A DNA stretch of 64,000 nt from Clostridium sp. K13. Its GTDB lineage: Bacteria; Bacillota; Clostridia; Clostridiales; Clostridiaceae. The position numbers were made by a program, and so were the translations under genes. The stretch is from the NCBI RefSeq assembly GCF_019734195.1, contig NZ_JAASHM010000014.1, positions 25,096 through 89,095 on the forward strand, written 5' to 3'. Positions 16,380 to 24,082 of the stretch are shown in pieces (position 1 is the first letter of the stretch; every line of letters starts with the position of its first letter). The notes under the pieces are model-generated. The model did no database searches. It saw only the letters and a program-made list of their open reading frames with translations, and had not been told where the DNA came from.

Positions 16380-17102
16380 ATGCAAGCTATAGGAATGATA
16401 GAAACTAAAGGATTACTAGCGTCAATTGAGGCAGCAGATGCAATGGTTAAGTCTGCAAATGTTAATATCCTTGAAAAAGTCTATATAGGTGGTGGATATG
16501 TTTCAATTACTATAACTGGTGATATTGGTGCTGTTAAATCAGCTGTTGATGCTGGAGTATCAGCAGTAAATAGGTTAAATGAAAAGAGTTTAGTTTCACA
16601 TCATGTAATTGCAAGACCACATTACGATTTAGAGAGCATAATAGAAACTACACCGGCAATAGATAGAAAAGAAAAAGATTCTAAACAAGTAATTTCTGAG
16701 GAAATAGCTTCAGAAGATAGTTATGATAAGGGAAAATTACCTATAGAAGAAATTGATAAGATTGATAAGAATATAGAAGAAAAATCTTTAGTAAATATGG
16801 TTGAAAAAGCAGTAAATGAAGTATTACAAAATGAAATAATTGAAGATTTAGAAATTGAATCTTTAGATAATGAAGATAATGGCGAAGAGCTTGAGGCTGA
16901 TTTAAATAAAGAAGAAATAGATAAGATGGTAGATGAAAAGGGATTAGAAGAAGCCATAGGACTACTGAATAACTTAAAAATTTCTAAGGTCAGAAAATTA
17001 GTAAGAGAGTATAAAGAGCTTGAATTAACTAATAAGACAATTTCTAAAATGGATAAAAAAACATTAATTAGTAAGTTAAAAGAAAATTATAAAAAGAAAT
17101 GA
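16380..17102 (+). CDS. long shell protein: BMC-H domain plus acidic linker and SAP/HeH-like C-terminus
   Basis: 240 residues. Residues 1-88 are a canonical BMC domain ([64 protein letters not shown]). Residues 95-185 are a strongly acidic, low-complexity linker (for example LDNEDNGEELEADLNKEEID). Residues 190-240 fold as a predicted helix pair: EEAIGLLNNLKISKVRKLVREYKELELTNKTISKMDKKTLISKLKENY (given in part), resembling SAP, HeH or Rho-N helix-extended-loop-helix domains, and are very basic at the end. Other shell proteins with C-terminal extensions exist (PduK, for example), but a nucleic-acid-binding-like end is unusual. RBS AAGGAGG. Confidence 0.88.
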   Translation: MQAIGMIETKGLLASIEAADAMVKSANVNILEKVYIGGGYVSITITGDIGAVKSAVDAGVSAVNRLNEKSLVSHHVIARPHYDLESIIETTPAIDRKEKDSKQVISEEIASEDSYDKGKLPIEEIDKIDKNIEEKSLVNMVEKAVNEVLQNEIIEDLEIESLDNEDNGEELEADLNKEEIDKMVDEKGLEEAIGLLNNLKISKVRKLVREYKELELTNKTISKMDKKTLISKLKENYKKK

Positions 17103-17127
17103 TTCTAGCTAAAGGGGAGAGTTATTA

Positions 17128-18726
17128 ATGGAAAATTTTGATAAGGACTTACAATCAATACAACAAGCGAGAAATTTAGCAAGGCGTGGAAAAGTGGCAG
17201 CTAATAAAATTGCTAATTTCACAGAAGAACAAATTGATAAAATTATAAGAAATATGGTTAAGGTTGCAAGTGAGCATGAAGTTTGTCTTGCTGAAATGGC
17301 AGTAGAGGAAACTGGATTTGGAAAAGTTTGTGATAAAACTGTTAAAAATAATTTAGCATCTACAGTCTTATATGAAGAAATAAAAAACATGAAAACTATA
17401 GATGTTATTAATGAAGATAAGGAAAAAAAATTAATATCAATAGCAGAGCCAGTAGGTTTAGTAATGGGGATAGTTCCATCAACTAATCCAACATCAACTG
17501 CAATATTCAAATCAATAATTGCAATAAAATCAAGAAATGCAATAGTATTTTCACCACATCCATCAGCAGTAAAATGTACATCTACAGCTGCAAAGTTAAT
17601 GCACGATGCAGCTGTAGAAGCAGGTGCACCAGAAGATATAATAACTTGTGTTGAATTAACTTCAATAGGAGCTACAAATGAATTGATGAAATCTCAAGAA
17701 GTTTCATTGATTATTGCAACTGGAGGACCAGGAATGGTTAAAGCTGCTTATAGCTCAGGAAAACCAGCACTTGGAGTTGGAGCTGGAAATTCACCAGCTT
17801 ATATAGAAAGAACTGCTGATGTTAAAAAAGCTATAAGAAATATTATAGCAAGTAAAACATTTGATAATGGTACAATATGTGCTTCTGAACAATCAATTAT
17901 TTGTGAACACTGTAATGAAAAAGAAGTTATAGAGGAATTAAAGAATAATGGTGGATACTTTATGACAGAAGAGGAAACAGATAAAGTTTGTAAGCTTCTA
18001 TTTAAACAAGGACATGCTATGAATGCTGCATTTGTTGGAAGAGCAGCAGAAGTAATTGCAGAAGCAGCAGGATTTTATGTTCCTGCAGGAACTAAGGTGC
18101 TTATAGGAAGACAGGGTGGAGTTGGACCAAAATATCCACTTTCATATGAGAAACTTACAACAGTTCTTGGGTTCTATGTTGTTAATGATTGGCAAGAGGC
18201 TTGTGAATTAAGTATTGAACTTCTTCAAAATGGAATAGGTCATACAATGAGTATTCATACAGAAGATGTTGAAATAGTTAAAAAGTTTGCTAAAAAGCCA
18301 GCATCAAGAATATTAGTTAATACAGGTGGATCTTTTGGAGGAACAGGAGCTTCAACAGGACTTATGCCTTCATTTACTTTAGGATGTGGAACTTGGGGTG
18401 GAAGTTCAGTATCTGAAAATGTTACTCCAATGCATCTTTTAAACATAAAGAAGGTTGCTTATGGATTAATAGATTGCGATAAAATTGTTAAAGCTGATTG
18501 TGCTGTTGGAAATAAGGTTACTGAAAAGTGCAATACAGATAATGAAAAAGGTATAAGCAAAAAGGTAGAGGAATGTTTAAAATCTATTTTAGATTTAAGT
18601 CCAGCTGAGATTCAAAAGAAATCAACCTCAAATTGCGAAGTTAAATCTGAAGTAAATACAGATGAGTTAGATAATAAAGAAGTAGTAGATTTAGTAAGTC
18701 AAATTATAGCAGCTATGAAAAAATAG
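17128..18726 (+). CDS. cutF: CoA-acylating acetaldehyde dehydrogenase
   Basis: 532 residues. It oxidises acetaldehyde with NAD+ and CoA to acetyl-CoA. The catalytic Cys251 (GTICASEQ), Asn120 (VPSTNPTS), the ATGGPGMVKAAYSSGKPALGVGAGN block and GGSFGGTGASTGLMPSF are all intact, in contrast to the paralogue at 7728. Beyond the enzyme core (to about 450) runs an 80-residue extension ending ELDNKEVVDLVSQIIAAMKK, an amphipathic helix typical of encapsulation peptides, joined by a polar linker. RBS AAGGGGAGAG. Its products go to PduL (acetyl-CoA) and, through NADH, to the alcohol dehydrogenase. Confidence 0.93.
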   Translation: MENFDKDLQSIQQARNLARRGKVAANKIANFTEEQIDKIIRNMVKVASEHEVCLAEMAVEETGFGKVCDKTVKNNLASTVLYEEIKNMKTIDVINEDKEKKLISIAEPVGLVMGIVPSTNPTSTAIFKSIIAIKSRNAIVFSPHPSAVKCTSTAAKLMHDAAVEAGAPEDIITCVELTSIGATNELMKSQEVSLIIATGGPGMVKAAYSSGKPALGVGAGNSPAYIERTADVKKAIRNIIASKTFDNGTICASEQSIICEHCNEKEVIEELKNNGGYFMTEEETDKVCKLLFKQGHAMNAAFVGRAAEVIAEAAGFYVPAGTKVLIGRQGGVGPKYPLSYEKLTTVLGFYVVNDWQEACELSIELLQNGIGHTMSIHTEDVEIVKKFAKKPASRILVNTGGSFGGTGASTGLMPSFTLGCGTWGGSSVSENVTPMHLLNIKKVAYGLIDCDKIVKADCAVGNKVTEKCNTDNEKGISKKVEECLKSILDLSPAEIQKKSTSNCEVKSEVNTDELDNKEVVDLVSQIIAAMKK

Positions 18727-18779
18727 AGTGTGTAAGTTGTTTAATTGAAATATATATACTATGAAAAGGGAAAATAGAC

Positions 18780-19436
18780 ATGGATAATTTACAAGAAGTA
18801 TTAAAACTTTTACTTAAGGCCGTTAAGGAAAACGAAGAGAAGGAAAAAGTGGTTAAAGAATCTTATGAAATACCAGTAGGAATTTCAAATAGGCATATAC
18901 ATCTTTCAAGAAAGCATGTTGATATTCTTTTTGGTGAAGGATATGAGCTAACAAAAATAAAAGATCTTTCACAAAAGGGACAATATGCATGTAAAGAAAC
19001 CATAACAATATGTGGACCAAAGGGAGCTCTTGAAAAAGTAAGAGTTTTGGGACCTATAAGAAGTAAGTCTCAAGTTGAATTATCACTTGGAGATTGTAGA
19101 AAGACAGGGGTTTCACCTTGTGTGAAATTATCTGGAGATTTAAAGGAAACTCCAGGGGTAACTTTAATTGGACCTAAAGGAAGTGTTCAATTAGAGGAGG
19201 GAGTAATTGTTGCTCAAAGACATATCCATATGACATCTAAACATGCTGAGCATTTTGGCGTAAGTGATGGTGATCTTGTAGAAATTAGAGTTGAAGGTTT
19301 AAGAGGTGGAATCTTAAATAATGTAAGTATTAGAACTAATGATTTATTCACTCTTGAATGTCACTTAGATGTAGAAGAAGCAAATTCAATGGGAATTACC
19401 CCAAAAACAAAAATTAAAATTGTTAAATCTATTTAA
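18780..19436 (+). CDS. pduL: PduL-type phosphotransacetylase
   Basis: 218 residues. It converts acetyl-CoA to acetyl phosphate, releasing CoA inside the shell. The zinc histidines are in ISNRHIHLSRKH (first PduL domain) and VAQRHIHMTSKHAEHFG (second domain), with LECHLDVEEANS near the C-terminus. The first 22 residues (MDNLQEVLKLLLKAVKENEEK) form an amphipathic helix before the core, a typical encapsulation peptide as in other metabolosome PduL proteins. RBS AAAAGGGA. Confidence 0.94.
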   Translation: MDNLQEVLKLLLKAVKENEEKEKVVKESYEIPVGISNRHIHLSRKHVDILFGEGYELTKIKDLSQKGQYACKETITICGPKGALEKVRVLGPIRSKSQVELSLGDCRKTGVSPCVKLSGDLKETPGVTLIGPKGSVQLEEGVIVAQRHIHMTSKHAEHFGVSDGDLVEIRVEGLRGGILNNVSIRTNDLFTLECHLDVEEANSMGITPKTKIKIVKSI

Positions 19437-19495
19437 TAAATGCCATAAAATAATAAATTAATATAAAAAATAAAAATTTTTAGGAGGATTTTAAT

Positions 19496-19783
19496 ATGAA
19501 ATACGATGCTTTAGGAATGATTGAAACAAAAGGGTTAATAGGATCAATAGAGGCTGCAGACGCAATGGTTAAGGCTGCTAATGTTTATTTAATAGGAAAA
19601 GAATATGTTGGAGGTGGACTTGTAACTGTAATGGTTAGAGGAGATGTTGGAGCTGTTAAAGCTGCCACAGATGCTGGAGCTGCTGCTGCACAAAGAGTTG
19701 GAGAATTAATTTCTGTACATGTTATTCCAAGACCACACTCAGAGGTTGAAGTTATTTTACCAACTGCAAAAGAAGTAAAATAG
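19496..19783 (+). CDS. canonical hexameric shell protein (BMC-H), last gene of the choline operon
   Basis: 95 residues, the most typical BMC protein of the cluster: [57 protein letters not shown], ending [15 protein letters not shown]. With a strong RBS (TAGGAGG) and its own 60-base leader it may be the major facet protein. A bidirectional hairpin terminator follows. Confidence 0.95.
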   Translation: MKYDALGMIETKGLIGSIEAADAMVKAANVYLIGKEYVGGGLVTVMVRGDVGAVKAATDAGAAAAQRVGELISVHVIPRPHSEVEVILPTAKEVK

Positions 19784-19808
19784 TAGTTTTTATTTAGAAT
19801 AGATATTA

Positions 19809-19858
19809 AAAAATGGTACTCTAAATTGAATTTTATTCAGTTTAGAGTATCATTTTTA
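19809..19858 (+). terminator. strong terminator ending the choline operon
   Basis: AAATGGTACTCTAAATTGAA (19811-19830) pairs with the segment 19836-19855 (TTCAGTTTAGAGTATCATTT) with wobbles only, followed by T-rich sequence. The left flank is A-rich, so it could work in both directions. Confidence 0.9.
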
Positions 19859-19935
19859 ATTTTATGAAGAAATTTATTAGAATAATTTGTATATATAAAC
19901 TTTAAATAGAAAAAAATATAAGGGAGGTGATATAT

Positions 19936-21375
19936 ATGAAATCAATATGGAGCGAAAATTGCAAATTTAATAGAAGAGATGAATTAAATGGTGATGTAAA
20001 AACTGATATTTTAATTATCGGAGCAGGAATAGCTGGAATATTAGTAGGATATTTGTTGAAGAAAAGTGGCAGAGAAGTAGTAGTAATTGATAAAGGTGAA
20101 ATTGCTAGTGGAAACACAAGAAATACTACTGCTAAGATAACATCACAGCACGACTTAATTTATTATAAATTAATAGAAGAGTTTGGAGAAGAAAAAGCTA
20201 GGCAATATGCTAAGGCAAATGAATTAGCTATAAAAATGTATAAAGAAATTATTGAAGAAAGAAAAATAAAATGTGATTTTGAAGAGGTTCCAGCCTACAT
20301 TTATTCTTTAAATGATACAGAATTAATTAAGAAAGAAGTAGATGCAGCTAAAAATTTAGGCATAGAAGCAGAGTTTGTAGAGAATATTAATATTCCATTA
20401 GATATTAAAGGTGCTGTTAAGTTTAATAATCAAGGTCAATTTAATCCACTAAAGTTTATAGAAGATATTTCAAAGGAATTAGTTATATATGAAAATACTA
20501 GAGCAATAAAAATAGAAGACAATTTAGTAACCACTAATAGGGGAAAGATAGTTGCCAATCATATAGTGATAGCTACTCATTATCCAATAATGAATGCACC
20601 AGGATATTATTTTATGAAAATGCATCAAGAAAGATCTTATGTTATAGCTTTAGAAAATGCAGATAATATTGAAGGAATGTATATAGATTATGAAAAACAA
20701 GGTTATTCATTTAGAAATTATAAGGGGTTACTACTATTAGGAGGAGTAAGTCAAAGAACTGGCGAAAATGAGTCTGGAGGAAGTTATGATAAATTAAGAG
20801 AAGTTGCAAAAGAGATATATCCAAAAGCAAGAGAAAAGTATCATTGGTCAGCACAAGATTGTATGACTATTGATGGTATACCTTATATAGGAAAGTATTC
20901 AGAGAGTACACCTAATATATATGTGGCTACAGGTTTCAATAAATGGGGAATGACTAGTGCTATGGTATCAGCTATGATAATATCGGATTTAATATTAGGA
21001 AAAGAAAATGATTTTTCTGATATATTTTCTCCCAAAAGGTTTGATTTATCATTATCAATTAGTAATATAGCTAAAGATTTAGCTACAACAACTAAGAATT
21101 TTATTGCACAAAAAATATATATTCCAAGTAGTGAGATAGGGCATATTAAAAATGGGCATGCAGGGGTTGTTGAGTACAAAGGACAAAAGGTTGGAGTATA
21201 TAAAAATGAAGAAGGAAAAGAATTTATTGTATCAACGAAATGTCCACATTTAGGTTGTGAACTTCATTGGAATGCAGATGAGTTAACATGGGATTGTCCA
21301 TGTCATGGTTCAAGATTTAATTACAAGGGAAAATTGATAGACAGTCCTTCTGTTAAAGATATTATAGAAAGTTAA
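19936..21375 (+). CDS. FAD-dependent oxidoreductase with C-terminal Rieske domain
   Basis: 479 residues from the ATG at 19936, eight bases after AGGGAGGTG; a GTG at 19927 overlaps that RBS. Residues 20-370 form a DAO-type FAD domain: DILIIGAGIAGILVGYLLKKSGREVVVIDKG, ASGNTRNTTAKITSQHD, and ATGFNKWGMTSAMVSA near its end. Residues 395-475 are a Rieske [2Fe-2S] domain with CPHLGCELHWN and CPCHGSRF, both Cys-His pairs intact. Such fusions are common in Firmicutes and their electron acceptor and substrate are unknown; an amine or deaminating oxidation is possible but not shown. It is a separate unit from the choline operon. Confidence 0.88.
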   Translation: MKSIWSENCKFNRRDELNGDVKTDILIIGAGIAGILVGYLLKKSGREVVVIDKGEIASGNTRNTTAKITSQHDLIYYKLIEEFGEEKARQYAKANELAIKMYKEIIEERKIKCDFEEVPAYIYSLNDTELIKKEVDAAKNLGIEAEFVENINIPLDIKGAVKFNNQGQFNPLKFIEDISKELVIYENTRAIKIEDNLVTTNRGKIVANHIVIATHYPIMNAPGYYFMKMHQERSYVIALENADNIEGMYIDYEKQGYSFRNYKGLLLLGGVSQRTGENESGGSYDKLREVAKEIYPKAREKYHWSAQDCMTIDGIPYIGKYSESTPNIYVATGFNKWGMTSAMVSAMIISDLILGKENDFSDIFSPKRFDLSLSISNIAKDLATTTKNFIAQKIYIPSSEIGHIKNGHAGVVEYKGQKVGVYKNEEGKEFIVSTKCPHLGCELHWNADELTWDCPCHGSRFNYKGKLIDSPSVKDIIES

Positions 21376-21497
21376 TATCTATAATAAGCAATCATAGAAA
21401 TATTTATAATAAAAAAATATAATCTCCAATTATGTAATTTAATAAAATGCATATACTAACAATATTGCAGTAGTAAACAAAGGAAGGAGATTATATT

Positions 21498-23423
21498 ATG
21501 AAGAATAAATTGCCTAAGGAAGCTTATGGTGGCGTGCATGGAAAAGACTATGTTCCATATATAACTGATAAATCTAAAAAGGGAACTAATATTGCTGTAA
21601 TGATAATTGGAATAATATTAGCAACTATATTTGCAGCATCTACTGCTTATTCCGGAATGAAATCAGGTTTAACAGTAGCAGCAGGGATACCAGGTGCAAT
21701 AATAGGGTCAATGTTTATAGGAGTATTTGCTAAAGGCAAAGGTATCCTAGGGAAAAACATAACACAAGGTATGTCAAGTGGAGGCGAATCTATCGCTAGC
21801 GGTATGATTTATGTTTTACCAGCAATAATTTTAATAGGAAGTAATTTTACTTTTTTGGAAGGAATAAGTGTAGGAGTAGGTGGAGCCTTATTTGGAATAG
21901 GAGCTTTATCTTTAGTTTATAATTATTTAATAGTTGAAGAGCATGGAAAACTTATGTATCCAGAATCAATGGCAATATCTGAAACATTAGTTGCTTCAGA
22001 GGGTGGAGGAGATGCCATTAAATTTATGGGAATTGGATTTGGAATAAGTGGTATTATAAATGTTTTAACTGGATCTTTTTTAAATTTAATAAATAATACT
22101 GTAACTTATATAGGAAGTAAGTTTTACAAATGGAAGTTTTCTATAGAAGTAAATCCATTATTATTAGGAATAGGTTTTATAGTTGGATTAGAAGTATCTT
22201 TAACTATGCTTGCAGGCTCAATATTATCTAATTTTGGTATTGCACCATTAATAGGTTATTTTACTGATATGGTAGAAAAAAGTGCAAAATCTTGGAATGA
22301 TACAACATTACTTATTCATCAAATGGATGTAAATGCCATAACAGGAAGTTATGTTAAATATATAGGAGCAGGAATGATGCTTTGTGGTGGTGTAATTGGA
22401 GCTTTAAGGCTTATACCAACAATAATTGTTTCAATAAAGGAAACATTGAAAGCAAAATCAAGTAATGAAGGTAATGGAGAAAAAAGTTCAGGTGAAATGA
22501 TAATACTTTTAGCTGGTGTTATAATAGCATTCGTAGCAGGATTCTTTATTTCTCAAAGTATATTAATGGCTATAGTATCAGCAATTGTTTCATTAATATT
22601 ATCTTTATTGTTTGTAATTGTTGCAGGACGTTTAACAGGAACAATAGGAACTTCTAACCTTCCAGTTTCAGGAATGACAATTGCATCATTAGTAATTTTA
22701 ACATTAGTATTTGTAATAATGGGATGGAAAGGTCAAGCTGATAATAAATCATTGCTTTTATTTGCGGCATTTATGGTTGTAGCAATATCAGTAGCAGGGG
22801 GATATAGCCAATCACAAAAGGTAACATACGTAATTGGTGGAAGTAAAAAAGAAATGCAAAATTACTTTGCAATAGCAAGTATAATAGGAGTACTTGTTAC
22901 TACAGGAACTATATTAGTACTTTCTAGCCAATTAAGAATAACTGGAGCAGATGCACCATTTGCTCTTCCACAAGCAAATTTAATGTCTACGTTAACTTCT
23001 GGAATTATGTCAGGAAATTTACCTTGGCCAATGATTATAGTAGGCGTTGTTATGGCATTATTCTTATTTTTATTAGATTTACCAATAATGACAATAGCAA
23101 TAGGTTTTTACTTACCTATAGCAACAACAACTATTATTTTAGTTGGAGCATTAATACGTGTGTTTATTGAAAAAATGAGTAAAAGTGAAGAAGAGAAAGA
23201 AGTTAAAGTTGCAAATGGAATTAGTCTTTCTTCAGGGCTTGTTGCTGGAGGATCAATTATAGGATTATTAGGAATTATATTGCAAGTAACAGGAATTATA
23301 AAGCCAAGAACTCCATCTGGCTTTGCTGATAGCAATGTGATGGGAATAATATTATTAATTATTTTAGTTATAGCAACAACAATTCCAATTATGATGTCAA
23401 AGGTGAAAAATAATGGAGAGTAA
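21498..23423 (+). CDS. OPT-family oligopeptide transporter
   Basis: 641 residues with about 15 membrane helices. After the hydrophilic start (residues 1-30) come GMKSGLTVAAGIPGAIIGSMF, MSSGGESIASGMIYVLPAI and the SESLVASEGGG-like segment SETLVASEGGGDAIKF, all hallmarks of the prokaryotic OPT family of proton-coupled peptide or metal-chelate transporters. RBS AAGGAAGGAGA. It overlaps the next gene (PqqD-like) by 11 bases, so the two are made together. Confidence 0.9.
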   Translation: MKNKLPKEAYGGVHGKDYVPYITDKSKKGTNIAVMIIGIILATIFAASTAYSGMKSGLTVAAGIPGAIIGSMFIGVFAKGKGILGKNITQGMSSGGESIASGMIYVLPAIILIGSNFTFLEGISVGVGGALFGIGALSLVYNYLIVEEHGKLMYPESMAISETLVASEGGGDAIKFMGIGFGISGIINVLTGSFLNLINNTVTYIGSKFYKWKFSIEVNPLLLGIGFIVGLEVSLTMLAGSILSNFGIAPLIGYFTDMVEKSAKSWNDTTLLIHQMDVNAITGSYVKYIGAGMMLCGGVIGALRLIPTIIVSIKETLKAKSSNEGNGEKSSGEMIILLAGVIIAFVAGFFISQSILMAIVSAIVSLILSLLFVIVAGRLTGTIGTSNLPVSGMTIASLVILTLVFVIMGWKGQADNKSLLLFAAFMVVAISVAGGYSQSQKVTYVIGGSKKEMQNYFAIASIIGVLVTTGTILVLSSQLRITGADAPFALPQANLMSTLTSGIMSGNLPWPMIIVGVVMALFLFLLDLPIMTIAIGFYLPIATTTIILVGALIRVFIEKMSKSEEEKEVKVANGISLSSGLVAGGSIIGLLGIILQVTGIIKPRTPSGFADSNVMGIILLIILVIATTIPIMMSKVKNNGE

Positions 23424-23757
23424 TGAGGAAGTTCTAAATTTAAAATTTAAGGTTTGTGATAATATTGAATATAAAGTTGATGAGAATAGAATAGTAACAA
23501 TTCTTGAAAAACAAGATCATAAAATACAAAGATTTTTTAGAAAGTTAAAATTTAAAATACCACTATATAAAGAAATAGATTTTGATGAAATTAGTAGTGA
23601 AGTATTTTTACAAATAGATGGTGATAAAACTGTTAAAGAAATTGGTGATAATTTAGAGAAAAAGTATGGAGAGAAAGTAAATCCATTGTATGAAAGATTA
23701 TTAATTTTCTTAAATCATATATATATAAATTGTGAATATATTGAAAAAATAGATTAG
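23413..23757 (+). CDS. PqqD-like small protein coupled to the OPT transporter
   Basis: 114 residues starting inside the transporter gene. The C-terminal half, FDEISSEVFLQIDGDKTVKEIGDNLEKKYGEKVNPLYERLLIFLNHIY, matches the PqqD fold (LDEIGSFIWEHIDGERTVEEI type), the RiPP recognition element that binds leader peptides. The N-terminal 50 residues are specific (LEKQDHKIQRFFRKLKFKIPL, very basic). No precursor peptide or radical SAM maturase is next to it, so a RiPP role is not supported locally; it may instead bind a peptide or a transporter segment. Confidence 0.75.
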   Translation: MESNEEVLNLKFKVCDNIEYKVDENRIVTILEKQDHKIQRFFRKLKFKIPLYKEIDFDEISSEVFLQIDGDKTVKEIGDNLEKKYGEKVNPLYERLLIFLNHIYINCEYIEKID

Positions 23758-23918
23758 ATTTTAAATCTGATAAAGAAGTGTTTTTGTATCATGATAGGAA
23801 ATGGATAGAGGAAGCTTTAAGCAATATAATAAAAAATGCTATAGGGCATACAGATATCAATGGGAAAATTGAGATAGGATTAGATATATTTATTAGTATA
23901 AATCTACTTTGGAAGTAA
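23757..23918 (+). pseudogene. fragment of a sensor histidine kinase
   Basis: A 53-codon open frame without a start codon reads DFKSDKEVFLYHDRKWIEEALSNIIKNAIGHTDINGKIEI (given in part), which is the N-box of a HisKA/HATPase kinase (typical form W..EAL.NIIKNAI.HT). Nothing of the H-box, G-box or sensor part is present on either side. It is the relic of a two-component system lost from this site; the terminator that ended it (23901-23952) is intact. Confidence 0.75.
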
Positions 23919-23952
23919 GAGAGTACCTTACTTCCAAAGTAGATTTTTTTTC
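23901..23952 (+). terminator. very strong terminator, 19-bp perfect stem
   Basis: AATCTACTTTGGAAGTAAG (23901-23919) and its exact complement CTTACTTCCAAAGTAGATT (23927-23945) flank a 7-base loop, followed by T8. It insulates the trehalose operon from upstream transcription. Confidence 0.95.
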
Positions 23953-24002
23953 AATAAATAGGAAAGGATAAAATCAACTGTGAAAACTATTTCAGAAATT
24001 TG

Positions 24003-24064
24003 TTGACAAACATATACGTACAAGTTATTATTAAAGCATAACATAAGATGTACGTACAAGTTTT
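24003..24064 (+). promoter_or_regulatory. trehalose operon promoter with two operator-like repeats
   Basis: -35 TTGACA (24003-24008), 17-base spacer, -10 TATTAT (24026-24031). ATACGTACAAGTT (24014-24026) lies in the spacer, and GTACGTACAAGTT recurs at 24050-24062, just before the RBS GGAGG. Two copies of (A/G)TACGTACAAGTT 36 bases apart, one overlapping the promoter and one downstream, are what a dimeric GntR repressor such as TreR (27276) would bind. Confidence 0.65.
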
Positions 24065-24082
24065 GAATAAGGAGGAAAAGCG

